DNA of 64,000 nt, taken from the NCBI GenBank assembly GCA_019873645.1, contig JAIOAX010000002.1:62001-126000 (forward strand). Reading direction: 5' to 3'. Position 1 is the stretch's first letter. Every line of letters starts with the position of its first letter. Below are positions 41,463-50,502 of the stretch, piece after piece. Source of the DNA: Chloroflexota bacterium (GTDB lineage: Bacteria; Chloroflexota; Anaerolineae; B4-G1; SLSP01). The notes below the pieces were generated by a model. The model did not search any database and had not been told where the DNA came from. It was given only the letters and a program-made list of their open reading frames with translations. The position numbers and the translations under genes are program-made.

Positions 41463-42758
41463 GTGAAAAGCTTATGCTTGAGCCTGATGGGAATGTTGCT
41501 CACCATGCTGCTCAACGGATGTGCCGGCTGGAGCCTATCGCCGGTAACATCCGTGCCCACTCCCACCGAGACATTGACGCCTACCGCTGAACCTACGCCT
41601 ACCCCCACACCTACGCCTTTGCCCGGCCTGGTCACTCTGACGCTATGGGTGCCTGATTTCCTCAACCCTTATGAAGACAGTACCGGCGCGGCGATATTTC
41701 ACGAACAACTGGCGGCCTTCTCGGTGATTCAGCCGGATATCCAGGTACAGATCATTACAAAAAAATCTTCTGGAAGCGGCGGATTATACAATATGCTAAG
41801 CGCAGCTTACGACGTTGCGCCTGGTGTGGTGCCGGATCTCATCATTCTTAATCCCTATGACCTTCAGGCAGCCACCAAAGCCGGCTATCTTCAACCGATC
41901 TCTATCACCCCGCTCAAGGCCAAAGGTTTCTTCCAGTTCACGGGGGCGCCCACTTCGATGCTGACCGGCACTTATGGCATACCCTACGTGGTGCGGGCCG
42001 ATCATACGGTCTACCGACAAGGCATTTCGGCCGCGCCGCCTTTTTCGTGGACCGATGTGTTGACAAACGGCTACACGATGCTTTTCCCGGCGGCGCCACC
42101 CGACGGGCTGGCCGACGATGCCGTGCTGGCCGCTTATCTGGGAAGCAGCGGCGTTGTCAGCGATGAAAACGGCAGACCCAAACTGGATCGTCAGGCTTTG
42201 GAACAGCTCTATCGTTTTTTCGCCGAAATGAAGAATCGGAATCTGATTAACGTGGAGCGCGTTTTGAATCTTCCCAATGCGGCCGCCTGTTGGGAAATCT
42301 ATCAGCAAGGGATCGGCCGACTGAGCGTTGTCCCGGCGGGTGAATATTGGGCCAATCCGCCGGAAAAAAGCCTCCCCGGCTGGATGCCTACCCCAGGTGG
42401 TGCTCCCATTGCCGTCGGCCATGTCTGGTATATGGCCCTGGTGAACAAAGACCCTTTTCGCCAAAAGGCCGCACTCAAGCTACTGGAATGGCTAACCGCA
42501 CCGGAACAGGTCGCGAATTTGACACGTGCCACGCACCTGCTCCCGGCGCAATACGAGGCCGTAGAATTGTGGGGATTGCTGCCCGAGCAAACGGCCTTTC
42601 TGACGCAATTGCTCGAAGGCACGGTGCTCAATCCCCCGCCGAGCGTGGATGTGCCGGTGCGCCGCGCTTTGCAGGCCGGACTCACGGCCATCCTGAAAGG
42701 CGAGGTAGAGACGCCGGAGGAAGCCGCCACCTACGCCCTGACCAATTTGCGTCCATGA
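41463..42758 (+). CDS. Extracellular sugar-type solute-binding lipoprotein
   Basis: This 431-residue ABC-type binding protein has a lipobox LNGC with Cys 20. A Thr/Pro repeat linker (PTPTETLTPTAEPTPTPTPTP) follows, then a periplasmic-binding fold (VTLTLWVPDFLNPY, PDLIILNPYDLQAATKAGYLQPI, YGIPYVVRADHTVYRQ). The frame is open upstream, but GTG 41463 places the signal sequence at the N-terminus and has GGGAG nine bases upstream. The permease and ATPase partners are not in the window. Its last four bases overlap the glycerate kinase start. Confidence 0.85.
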   Translation: MKSLCLSLMGMLLTMLLNGCAGWSLSPVTSVPTPTETLTPTAEPTPTPTPTPLPGLVTLTLWVPDFLNPYEDSTGAAIFHEQLAAFSVIQPDIQVQIITKKSSGSGGLYNMLSAAYDVAPGVVPDLIILNPYDLQAATKAGYLQPISITPLKAKGFFQFTGAPTSMLTGTYGIPYVVRADHTVYRQGISAAPPFSWTDVLTNGYTMLFPAAPPDGLADDAVLAAYLGSSGVVSDENGRPKLDRQALEQLYRFFAEMKNRNLINVERVLNLPNAAACWEIYQQGIGRLSVVPAGEYWANPPEKSLPGWMPTPGGAPIAVGHVWYMALVNKDPFRQKAALKLLEWLTAPEQVANLTRATHLLPAQYEAVELWGLLPEQTAFLTQLLEGTVLNPPPSVDVPVRRALQAGLTAILKGEVETPEEAATYALTNLRP

Positions 42759-44089
42759 TAGCCCGGCTTAAAGAGCATCTTCTTTCTATCCAGAGGGCGG
42801 CCTTGCACGCCGTTGACCCACGACCGGCTGTCGCCCAAGCGCTCTGCCGCGAGGGCAACCGGTTGCATATCGCAGATGGCGTCTGGGATCTCGCGGCGGC
42901 TGAACGGGTGTTGCTGGTCGCCGCGGGAAAGGCCGCCGTCCCGATGGCCGAAACCGCAGTGCGCATCCTGGGTGACAGGTTGAGCGTCGGTATTGTTGTG
43001 ACCAAGTACGGCCATGCCGCCGGTCATACGCTGCCGGATACCATCCGCGTCATAGAAGCCGGCCATCCCGTTCCCGATGCCGCCGGTCTGTGCGGCGCTG
43101 CGGCGGTCACGGCGTTGCTGGAAACGACCACGGCGCAAGATCGCGTGCTGGTGTTGCTCTCAGGCGGCGCTTCGGCGTTGCTGCCGTCCCCGGTGGCCGG
43201 CGTCTCCCTGGTAGATTTGCAGGCCGTCACCGAGGCGCTCTTGCGCGCCGGCGCGACCATCGGGGAACTCAACGCCGTGCGCAAACATCTCTCGCGCCTC
43301 GGTGGAGGCCAACTGGCGCGCCTGGCGTACCCGGCAGCCATTGCCGCGTTGATCCTTTCAGATGTGGTCGGTGATTCACTCGACATCATCGCCTCCGGTC
43401 CCACCGTCCCCGATCCGACAACTTATGCGACAGCTCTGGCAGTACTGGAACGCTATCATCTGCTGGATAACATTCCCCATGCCGTGCGGGAGCATCTGGA
43501 GCGCGGCTGCGCCGGATCCATCGCCGAGACGCCTAAGCCCGGCGACCCACTTTTTGCTAACGTCACCAACGCTATCGTCGGCTCCAATCGTCTGGCGGCG
43601 CAGGCAGCCGTTGCCGAGGCGGAACGATTGGGCTACCGCGCGTTGTTGCTCACGACGTTTATGGAAGGCGAGGCCCGCGAGGTAGCGAAGGTCACCGCGG
43701 CCCTGGCGAAAAGCATCCGCCGCTACGGAGAGCCGTTGGAAGTGCCCGCGTGTGTCGTGTGGGGCGGCGAGACCACCGTGACGGTACGCGGGCATGGAAA
43801 AGGGGGGCGCAACCAGGAATTGGCACTGGCGGCGGCGCTGGCATTGGAAGGGCTGTCGGACGTGGCGCTGCTGGCGCTGGCAACCGATGGGACGGACGGC
43901 CCCACCGACGCCGCCGGGGCCATCGTGGACGGCGGAACTGCGTCACAGGCGCGCGCTGCCGGCTGGGATCCCGCAGCGACGCTGGCCGATAACAACGCCT
44001 ATCCACTGCTCGATGCTATGGGCGCGCTCTTGCGCACCGGCCCGACGGGGACCAATGTGAACGATCTTACTGTGCTACTCGTGGGGTGA
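42755..44089 (+). CDS. Glycerate 2-kinase (GckA/MOFRL family)
   Basis: This kinase phosphorylates D-glycerate to 2-phosphoglycerate. The 444 residues have LVAAGKAAVPMAETA, an N-terminal Rossmann-type domain with VLLSGGASALLPSP, NAVRKHLSRLGGGQLAR and LSDVVGD. The C-terminal MOFRL domain has GGETTVTVRGHGKGGRNQE and ATDGTDGPTDAAGA. It starts by ATGA overlap with the solute-binding protein. Glycerate could come from the sugar degraded by the neighbouring hydrolase and transporter; this is inference. Confidence 0.9.
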   Translation: MIARLKEHLLSIQRAALHAVDPRPAVAQALCREGNRLHIADGVWDLAAAERVLLVAAGKAAVPMAETAVRILGDRLSVGIVVTKYGHAAGHTLPDTIRVIEAGHPVPDAAGLCGAAAVTALLETTTAQDRVLVLLSGGASALLPSPVAGVSLVDLQAVTEALLRAGATIGELNAVRKHLSRLGGGQLARLAYPAAIAALILSDVVGDSLDIIASGPTVPDPTTYATALAVLERYHLLDNIPHAVREHLERGCAGSIAETPKPGDPLFANVTNAIVGSNRLAAQAAVAEAERLGYRALLLTTFMEGEAREVAKVTAALAKSIRRYGEPLEVPACVVWGGETTVTVRGHGKGGRNQELALAAALALEGLSDVALLALATDGTDGPTDAAGAIVDGGTASQARAAGWDPAATLADNNAYPLLDAMGALLRTGPTGTNVNDLTVLLVG

Positions 44090-44108
44090 ATGACCTGAGG
44101 CCCGTTCT

Positions 44109-44546
44109 TTAGGGGTGGTACATTCGAAGTTGGGCTAGAAATTCACCGGTTTGGACGACTTCGACGCCCAGGGCATCCAGTCTGGCCGTCAGTTCAGGAT
44201 CGGCGTAGAGGTCTTGAGCGGATGTCACCAGGAAGCAGGGCGCAGCCGCTACAGCCGTGGCAATCACGATATTGTCTTTGGGGTCGCGGCATGGGGGGAA
44301 ATCGGTGGCCGGTTCGACGATGAATGCTCGGGTTTGCAAAGCATCAAAGATGGCATCACGCACCATAAGACGAATCAATCGGCGTAATCGTGGACGGTCT
44401 GTGACTTCACGAAACTCATGCAGCATCTGTTGCGAGATGACCCATACAAACATGCGCGCTTCCCATGCCATGAATACCGGCGAGTATTCACATCGTTGCA
44501 TAGCCATCCGCACCATTTCGGTCAGATCAATAACAGCGTGGAACAT
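44109..44546 (-). CDS. PIN-domain toxin (VapC-like)
   Basis: This 145-residue PIN-fold putative RNase toxin has AVIDLTEMVRMA at the N-terminus (first Asp; the usual DTN is DLT here). A helical middle follows, then CRDPKDNIVIATAVAA with the conserved acidic residues and TSAQDLYA with the last Asp. It lies three bases after the antitoxin gene on the same strand, a typical toxin-antitoxin order. It converges with glycerate kinase, 20 bases apart. Confidence 0.78.
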   Translation of the reverse strand: MFHAVIDLTEMVRMAMQRCEYSPVFMAWEARMFVWVISQQMLHEFREVTDRPRLRRLIRLMVRDAIFDALQTRAFIVEPATDFPPCRDPKDNIVIATAVAAAPCFLVTSAQDLYADPELTARLDALGVEVVQTGEFLAQLRMYHP

Positions 44547-44549
44547 GGC

Positions 44550-44852
44550 TTACTCTTCCCGCGCTTGATGAACTAATATCACTAACTCATCGTCAGATAA
44601 AGTTCCCTCGTCAGGCGCCGGTTCGGAAGCTTCCCAGGCCGCCCGTACTGCCTCAAACGGCCGGCGCCATTCCTCTGAGGAGAGAGAAAGCAAACGCCGT
44701 TCCTGCTCGTCCAGATCAGAGAGCGGCTGCGATTGTGCGGCGACCACTAACACCTCGCTCCCCGGCTGTAAAAGGCGCGCTCCGGCCGGGCGGCGTAGAC
44801 GTACCAGACCATTTTTCTCCACCACGCCGCGATAAGCAATTAAGCTACCCAT
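44550..44852 (-). CDS. Antitoxin-like protein paired with PIN toxin
   Basis: The 100-residue protein has an N-terminal beta-rich AbrB-like part (IAYRGVVEKNGLVRLRRPAG and GSEVLVVA). An acidic helical tail follows. This layout is common for VapB-type antitoxins, which bind DNA through the N-terminus and the toxin through the tail. It is three bases upstream of the toxin gene. No strong ribosome-binding site except AGGAGG about 10 bases before the ATG. Confidence 0.72.
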   Translation of the reverse strand: MGSLIAYRGVVEKNGLVRLRRPAGARLLQPGSEVLVVAAQSQPLSDLDEQERRLLSLSSEEWRRPFEAVRAAWEASEPAPDEGTLSDDELVILVHQAREE

Positions 44853-44949
44853 TGTTCTACCTCCTGCTTTTCTATCACCATCTGTTTGTTTTGATTATAC
44901 AACAATTAGCCGCATGCGGGTATAGACTACGTGGACTCTGCGGTAAATG

Positions 44950-44987
44950 AAACCGCCGACAGGTCAGGATGACGCTGCCGGCGGTTT
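44950..44987 (-). terminator. Likely terminator of the gld ABC operon
   Basis: Arms AAACCGCCG and CGGCGGTTT lie 26 bases after the DUF4340 stop on the minus strand, with TTTCATTT beyond. The loop is 20 bases, so the structure is weak. Confidence 0.5.
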
Positions 44988-45012
44988 TGTCTGATAGATG
45001 AGCTTCCGTCTG

Positions 45013-45996
45013 TTATGGCTGCGGCGTCGGCGTCACATCCGCCGATGGCGTGGGGGTCGGCGTGGGCGTGGGTTCTTGCAGGAATGACGCGCGGGTGTTC
45101 TCCACCAGCGGCTTGACGTTGTACTCGGTGACGGCGACATAGTACGACGACTCCGAGGACTTCACGGCATAATTGGAGCCATCATACTTCGCGCCGACGC
45201 GCAAGGTGTAGACGCCGCCATCGGCATTCTTGAGGGTGACGACAGCCAATGGTTGCGCCAGGCCGTACTCGGGTTTCTCGGCGGCGCCCAAAGGTTTGAA
45301 CAGCGTCACCCGCGTGGCTTTGCTCACCACATCATTGACTTTGCCCGGCGCCAGCACTTCCCCTTCGGCCAGGTCCGCCAATTTCCAGGCATCCCCGTCT
45401 TTGATGAGGGTGAAGACGCCGTTGGCGTTCTCCAGGACGATTTCGGTCAGCTTGGCAGCGTCAATTTGTGTATACACGGTATCCACCCACGAGGACGCCG
45501 TCATGTACAGTTCCCATGTAGCAATCTCGGTGGTCAGATAGGTTTCGTTCTGGCCGCCGACGCGGAAATGGGTAGCCGTGTAGCGCGGCGCCGTGCCCAG
45601 ATAGACGGTGTGTGTCTGGCCGTCCTGGGTCGTGAATTCGATGCGGCGCACAAAGGTATCGTCGGCCACCTTAAGTTGCTTGTGGCTGGCGGCATTGCGC
45701 GCCACCAGGGTGCCGGTAGTGAGTTTGGCAAGCTTCTCGATGATCGGCGTAATCTTGCTTTCCAGGGCCGGGTAGTCATCGGCGTCAGCGTATCCCCAGC
45801 CGCTGGCGGTTTTGCGCAGCGCGACTTTGGCCCCGGTCTCGTCGGTAATGGTCAACGCGGTGACATTCTCGGCCTTGAGATCAGGAAAGACGAGCGTTCC
45901 CGCGCCTGTAGCTGCCTTTTTGGGCCAGAATGTGATCACGCTGAGGATGAGTTGTACAATGAGCACACCGGCCAGAATCAGTTGATGGCGTTTCAT
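45013..45996 (-). CDS. DUF4340 domain protein
   Basis: This 327-residue protein has one N-terminal membrane helix (LILAGVLIVQLILSVITFW). A large extracytoplasmic beta-rich part carries the DUF4340 repeats, with LTITDETGAKVALRKTASGWGYA and IVLENANGVFTLIKDGDAWKLAD. The C-terminal tail is TPTPTPTP. DUF4340 proteins regularly accompany Gld-type ABC transporters. The start overlaps the gldFG stop by ATGA, so it is the last gene of that operon. Confidence 0.88.
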   Translation of the reverse strand: MKRHQLILAGVLIVQLILSVITFWPKKAATGAGTLVFPDLKAENVTALTITDETGAKVALRKTASGWGYADADDYPALESKITPIIEKLAKLTTGTLVARNAASHKQLKVADDTFVRRIEFTTQDGQTHTVYLGTAPRYTATHFRVGGQNETYLTTEIATWELYMTASSWVDTVYTQIDAAKLTEIVLENANGVFTLIKDGDAWKLADLAEGEVLAPGKVNDVVSKATRVTLFKPLGAAEKPEYGLAQPLAVVTLKNADGGVYTLRVGAKYDGSNYAVKSSESSYYVAVTEYNVKPLVENTRASFLQEPTPTPTPTPSADVTPTPQP

Positions 45997-48917
45997 GACT
46001 CCACCTCCGAAGATGTTTCCGATTTGCGATTGGCATTTCGCGCCTGGCGACGCGGGGCTTCCAGGGCCATAGGTTGTTCATTGCGACGGTACAGGCTCAC
46101 GACCCCACCCAGCGTCAGCAACGCCAACAGCGCCACGCCATAGTTGACGATTTCCCAAAACGACTGTGTGCCTTCATCCAGCGACTTCAAGATGCGGCTG
46201 GAGCTGCCGCGCGCCTGAATTTCCAGCAGTTCCAGGTCTTCCGTGGCCCAGGCGACGGCGTTCTTGATGAATTGCAGTGAGTTGAGATAGCGGTCCTGCG
46301 TCAACACGCTGGAGATCTCAAAGACGGTATCATCCAGGAATTCGCCGCTGCCGATGAGCAACAGGCGCGCCGTCTCCGGTGAAACCTCGATGGTGCCGGT
46401 TCCCTTGGCGGAGGTAGCATTTTCTGAAGTTATGGCCTCGGTGGCTTCCAGCGGGGACGGTTTGCCGGCGAAATAGCTCTTGAACACGCCCTGCGCGGCA
46501 ACCGCCAGGGTAAACACCTGCGTCGCGGTCGGCTGCCCGAAACCGGTCTGCGGATAGAGGTTGAAATCAGGTTGAATGTTGCTCCCGCTCTGGAACCAGG
46601 CTTTGGGCGATGAAGACAGGATCACTTCAACTTTACGTTCCGCGTTTTTCTCCTGACTGACCGTAATCGGCGAGGTCCAGTTCAACGTGATCGCCGGAAG
46701 ATTGGCAACCAGCGGGTGGTTCTTCGCCATCCCATCCGGCCGGACATCTACAAAATAGGGATAATCCAGGGCCTGATATTCCTGCACCTGATAGTTGCCT
46801 ACCTGACGGACCACCGGCAAGGGGAACGGCTCGTTTTGCGGATCGAGCACCAACCCCTGTGCTACGGTGAAGCCGTAATGCTCCAATAACCCCGCGACAC
46901 CATCGGTAATCGCCCGGCCGGCAAGGTCGCCGGTATAAGGGTCTTGGATCAAAGCGGTGTTGCCGGCCGCCAGGATGACCGCCCCGCCGCGCATCAGGTA
47001 CTGGTCAATGGCGTAGAGTTCCTTATCGGTAAAGCCTTGTGGCGCGATAATGAGCAACACATTCACGTCAGGATCAACCATACCGGTGCTGAGGTCAACA
47101 TCGCGCACCTCATATTCCTGGCGCAAGGTCTCGCGGACTTTATTCCACGATGAAAGAGGCCGCACCGTCTGGCCGTAGATGTTTTGTGTGGGTGTGGCGG
47201 CCGGCGACCAAACCCCTACCACTTTGAGGAAACCGCTGGACATGCGCTTGAGTGCCGCTTCGATGGAGCCGCGCACGTCGGCTTCGCTCATCTCGCCGGA
47301 GGGATAGATGACATTGCCCTTATCGCCCATCTGCAAGACCATGTGCAAGTAGTACACATCACTGCCGAATAAGGAAGCCGCAAACGGTTGGATTTTGTAA
47401 GTATCATAGAGCTGTTGCGGCGTCATTGGACTATCGGCCTGTGTGGGATCCACGACGGTGAAGGTAAATTTGCCGTTGGACTTATCGGCAATCTCCTGGG
47501 CCACTTTCTTGATCGTTTCCGGCGCGTTGGCAAGCCATTCCGGCAGGGTGTTGGGCGTGAGGTAAACAGTCATCTTCACGGGATCGGCAAGCGACGCCAG
47601 GACCGTATCCACGCTCTGGAATCCGTAGACCGTCTTTTTGATAGTGCTGGTGAGATCGTATTCCAGGTTGCGCAGGCGCACATCATACCCCCCCTCGTTC
47701 CTCGGTTGCACCTCGATCAGGTCGCTGAAGTTCAGAACCGCGCTTTGATCGCCGTACTGGATCAGGATGTCGAAGTAGGAGTTGAGGATCGAGGCTTCGT
47801 AACGCCCGGAAACCTGGAAAGGTGTGGGCTTGATGCCGTAAACTTGATTGGCCTCGGCCTCTTTTTCGGGTTCCTTGGCCGGATCAATGATCTCCACCTG
47901 CACTTTGCCGCGCGAAGCGATGGCATACTCCCGCAGCGTATCGCGCACGGTGGGTACCAGCGGGGCCAACAAGGGATGGGTGCGCTCGCTGAAATAGCCC
48001 CGAATAAGCAACGGCTCTTGCAGGCCGCGCAACAGCTCGCGGGTGGGTTTGGAGAGGGTGTACTCGTGGTACTCCGTCAAGTCCAGGCGCAGGCTGTTCA
48101 GCGGGTAGACCCACACATTCGCCACCAGCAGGTTCAGGATAAGCAGCGCCGAGGTCAGTGCCAGGCCGCGCCGCTTGGGCAAGGTGCGCTCCCCTGTGCT
48201 CCAGCCTTTGGCTTTCAAAGAGATGACATTGAGCACCAGGAAAATGCCGGCCAGGCTGACATAGTAAAGCAGGTCGCGCAGGTCAATCACACCGCGCTGG
48301 ATGCTCTCGAAGCGGCTCCCCGCGCCGATGGCCCGCAGCACTTCGCCTACCACGTTGCCGGTGAAGCTGGTCACGCCGGACGAGCCGACGAGGTAGAACA
48401 AACCGCACACCAGCACTGTCGAGAGCAGCGCCACAATCTGATTGTCGGTGCGCGATGAGATGAACAAGCCGATGGCTGCGTAAGCCGCCGCAAGCAAGAT
48501 GGCGGCCAGATACCCGCCGATCACCGGGCCCCAGTCCAGGTTGCCGAGCACCGCGACGGTGATGGGCAGGAAAAGGGTCATCGCCAGCGCGACGCCGATC
48601 AGCGCAACCACCGCCAGGAATTTGCCGAGCACCAGTTGGGGCGTGGAAACCGGCAGGGTCAACAGGATTTCCAGCGTACCGGAGCGTTGCTCTTCGCTCC
48701 ATTGCCGCATGGTCAGCGCCGCCGCGATGAAGATCATCAGCACCGGCAAACGTCGGAAGAGCGGACGCACATCGGCGATGCCGCGTGCAAAGAACGTGTC
48801 AATCCAGAAAAACGAGAACAGTGTGGCGATCAGAAACGCGCCGATGAAGATCATGGCCATCGGCGAACCGAAATAGCTGCGTAATTCTTTGCGGGTAATC
48901 GTCAGAATCTGTTTCAT
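45993..48917 (-). CDS. GldF-GldG fusion, ABC-2 permease plus Gldg domain
   Basis: This 974-residue fusion has an N-terminal ABC-2 permease of six hydrophobic segments (about 1-250, starting TITRKELRSYFGSPMAMIF, with MRQWSEEQRSGTLEILLTLP). A GldG part follows with a membrane helix near 265, a large outside domain of about 620 residues (LLRGLQEPLLIRGYFSERTHPLLAPL, ILAAGNTALIQDPYTGD) and a last helix near residue 940. In Bacteroidota GldF and GldG are separate and needed for gliding; elsewhere they are ABC exporters of unknown cargo. Overlaps of four bases join it to gldA and DUF4340. Confidence 0.88.
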   Translation of the reverse strand: MKQILTITRKELRSYFGSPMAMIFIGAFLIATLFSFFWIDTFFARGIADVRPLFRRLPVLMIFIAAALTMRQWSEEQRSGTLEILLTLPVSTPQLVLGKFLAVVALIGVALAMTLFLPITVAVLGNLDWGPVIGGYLAAILLAAAYAAIGLFISSRTDNQIVALLSTVLVCGLFYLVGSSGVTSFTGNVVGEVLRAIGAGSRFESIQRGVIDLRDLLYYVSLAGIFLVLNVISLKAKGWSTGERTLPKRRGLALTSALLILNLLVANVWVYPLNSLRLDLTEYHEYTLSKPTRELLRGLQEPLLIRGYFSERTHPLLAPLVPTVRDTLREYAIASRGKVQVEIIDPAKEPEKEAEANQVYGIKPTPFQVSGRYEASILNSYFDILIQYGDQSAVLNFSDLIEVQPRNEGGYDVRLRNLEYDLTSTIKKTVYGFQSVDTVLASLADPVKMTVYLTPNTLPEWLANAPETIKKVAQEIADKSNGKFTFTVVDPTQADSPMTPQQLYDTYKIQPFAASLFGSDVYYLHMVLQMGDKGNVIYPSGEMSEADVRGSIEAALKRMSSGFLKVVGVWSPAATPTQNIYGQTVRPLSSWNKVRETLRQEYEVRDVDLSTGMVDPDVNVLLIIAPQGFTDKELYAIDQYLMRGGAVILAAGNTALIQDPYTGDLAGRAITDGVAGLLEHYGFTVAQGLVLDPQNEPFPLPVVRQVGNYQVQEYQALDYPYFVDVRPDGMAKNHPLVANLPAITLNWTSPITVSQEKNAERKVEVILSSSPKAWFQSGSNIQPDFNLYPQTGFGQPTATQVFTLAVAAQGVFKSYFAGKPSPLEATEAITSENATSAKGTGTIEVSPETARLLLIGSGEFLDDTVFEISSVLTQDRYLNSLQFIKNAVAWATEDLELLEIQARGSSSRILKSLDEGTQSFWEIVNYGVALLALLTLGGVVSLYRRNEQPMALEAPRRQARNANRKSETSSEVES

Positions 48918-49864
48918 TGCGCCACCTCCGCAGTTGCGAGTTCGTTGAAGACGGTTTCAAGGGTGCGCACATCGCGGCGCAGTTCGCGCACCGGCCAGTT
49001 GTGCTCGCGCGCCAGGGCGTAGATTGCCGGACACAAATCGTCGGCGGGTGCGGGGCGTTCTTTGGCCGTGCGCCCCAGGACGCGGTAAGCCGGGAAACCA
49101 TCGTGGCTCTTGAATACCCCGACGTCCCGGACTTGCGGCAGACGCTTGAGGGCCTCGGAGACCTCGGGGACACGTTGCTCGAGCACCAGAATCGCATCGG
49201 ACGTGGCCTCAAGTTCCGAGAGGCGCGCATCGGCCTTGACCTGCCCGTTGATCAGGATGATGACGCGGTCGCAGAGTGCCTCGACTTCGGAGAGGATGTG
49301 CGTGGAGAAAAGGACCGTGCTGTGGTCGGCCAGACGGCGGATCAGATTGCGCGTCTCGACGATCTGCGTGGGGTCGAGGCCCACGGTGGGTTCGTCGAGA
49401 ATGAGCAGGCGCGGCTTATGCATGATGGCCTGCGCCAGCCCCACACGCTGCCGGAACCCCTTACTCAGTTGGCCGATGGGGCGGGTGAGGTGGTCCTGCA
49501 AGCCGGTAGCATAGATGGCCTCGGAGAGCAGATGCGGTTGCTGCTCCACAGGGATCTGCCGCAGGTCGGCCATCATCTTGAGGTAAGCCTGCACCGACAG
49601 CTCGGGGTACAGCGGTGCGGTTTCCGGCAGGTAGCCGATCTGCGCCTGCACCTCACGGGTGTGCTCAAGCACGTCCAGGCCGTTGACCAGGGCCGTTCCC
49701 GCGTCGGGTTGCAGATAGCCGGTGAGAATTTTGATGATGGTGGTTTTGCCGGCGCCGTTCGGTCCCAACAAGCCCACAATTTCACCGGCGGCGATACTGA
49801 AAGAAACATCTCTTAGGGCTTCGATAGGCCCATACGCTTTAGACAAATGCGAAGCATCAATCAT
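48914..49864 (-). CDS. ABC transporter ATP-binding protein, GldA type
   Basis: This is a 316-residue ABC ATPase. Walker A is GPNGAGKTT, the Q-loop is GYLPETAPLYPEL, the signature is LSKGFRQRVGLAQA, and Walker B is LLILDEPTVGLDPTQ, with the H-loop at STHILSEVE. The C-terminal extension (about 225-316) resembles that of GldA/CcmA-group exporters. ATG 49864 has AGGAGG seven bases upstream. It energises the fused GldFG permease, with whose start it overlaps by ATGA. Confidence 0.94.
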   Translation of the reverse strand: MIDASHLSKAYGPIEALRDVSFSIAAGEIVGLLGPNGAGKTTIIKILTGYLQPDAGTALVNGLDVLEHTREVQAQIGYLPETAPLYPELSVQAYLKMMADLRQIPVEQQPHLLSEAIYATGLQDHLTRPIGQLSKGFRQRVGLAQAIMHKPRLLILDEPTVGLDPTQIVETRNLIRRLADHSTVLFSTHILSEVEALCDRVIILINGQVKADARLSELEATSDAILVLEQRVPEVSEALKRLPQVRDVGVFKSHDGFPAYRVLGRTAKERPAPADDLCPAIYALAREHNWPVRELRRDVRTLETVFNELATAEVAQ

Positions 49865-50502
49865 AGATTCGTCCTCCTGAACCACGAATGAAACAACGAA
49901 TAAACGAATGACTCTCCTGAAAAAAGTCTAATTCACCGCAGAGACGCAAAGAACGCCGAGAAAAATTTAAGTTTATGTCAATAAAATATGAAAGACTTGA
50001 TTTTATTGAATCCGACACAAAAATCTTTGCGCCCTCCGCGACTCTGCAGTGAGATTTTTAGTAGACTCACGAATGACAAATGGCGAATTACGAGTCCCCA
50101 ATTACCAGTTACCAATTACCTCCTTACGCGAAAAAGAGCAAAGCCGGTCGCGGACAACCCCGCGTCTAAGCTTCGCTCTTTCGTCTTCGGTTCTCGGTGT
50201 CGGGCGGCGCGAGACGCATATAATAGTAATGAATGTGAAAGAATTGTCAAGGTCGCCGTGTAGCTGTAACCATGCACTTTTTGTACAATAACATATCCAT
50301 CCCGTTGCGTCCTTAAAGAAAACGATAAGCAACCTTAAGAAAAGTTTAAGCCAACTTGTTGCTCGTTACTCGTTGCTCGTTATTTGTTTCCTTACCGTTT
50401 CTAATCTTATTCTAATGTATCCCGATTAAAATGATGAGGTAGCAACCAACGTTCAAACATGCTAACGTGCTAACGTTCCAATGATTTTTTAAGGAGGTGC
50501 TC
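49865..50502. other. Gene-free divergent region between gldA and htpG
   Basis: About 640 bases carry no credible gene. They include an imperfect inverted repeat (about 49931-49945 and 50045-50056, TCACCGCAGAG type), a TATAAT box at 50219-50224, the repeated sequence CGTTACTCGTTGCTCGTTA (near 50360), the CAACGTTCAAACA repeat at 50448 and the htpG AAGGAGG site. No CIRCE (TTAGCACTC-N9-GAGTGCTAA) heat-shock operator was found. Confidence 0.6.

Noticed and set aside
42347-42754. Longer N-terminus for glycerate kinase
   Set aside because: The upstream part of that frame overlaps the solute-binding protein gene; the kinase domain starts at ATG 42755, coupled by ATGA.
49865-50502. Possible CIRCE heat-shock operator upstream of htpG
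   Set aside because: No TTAGCACTC-N9-GAGTGCTAA or close variant was found.
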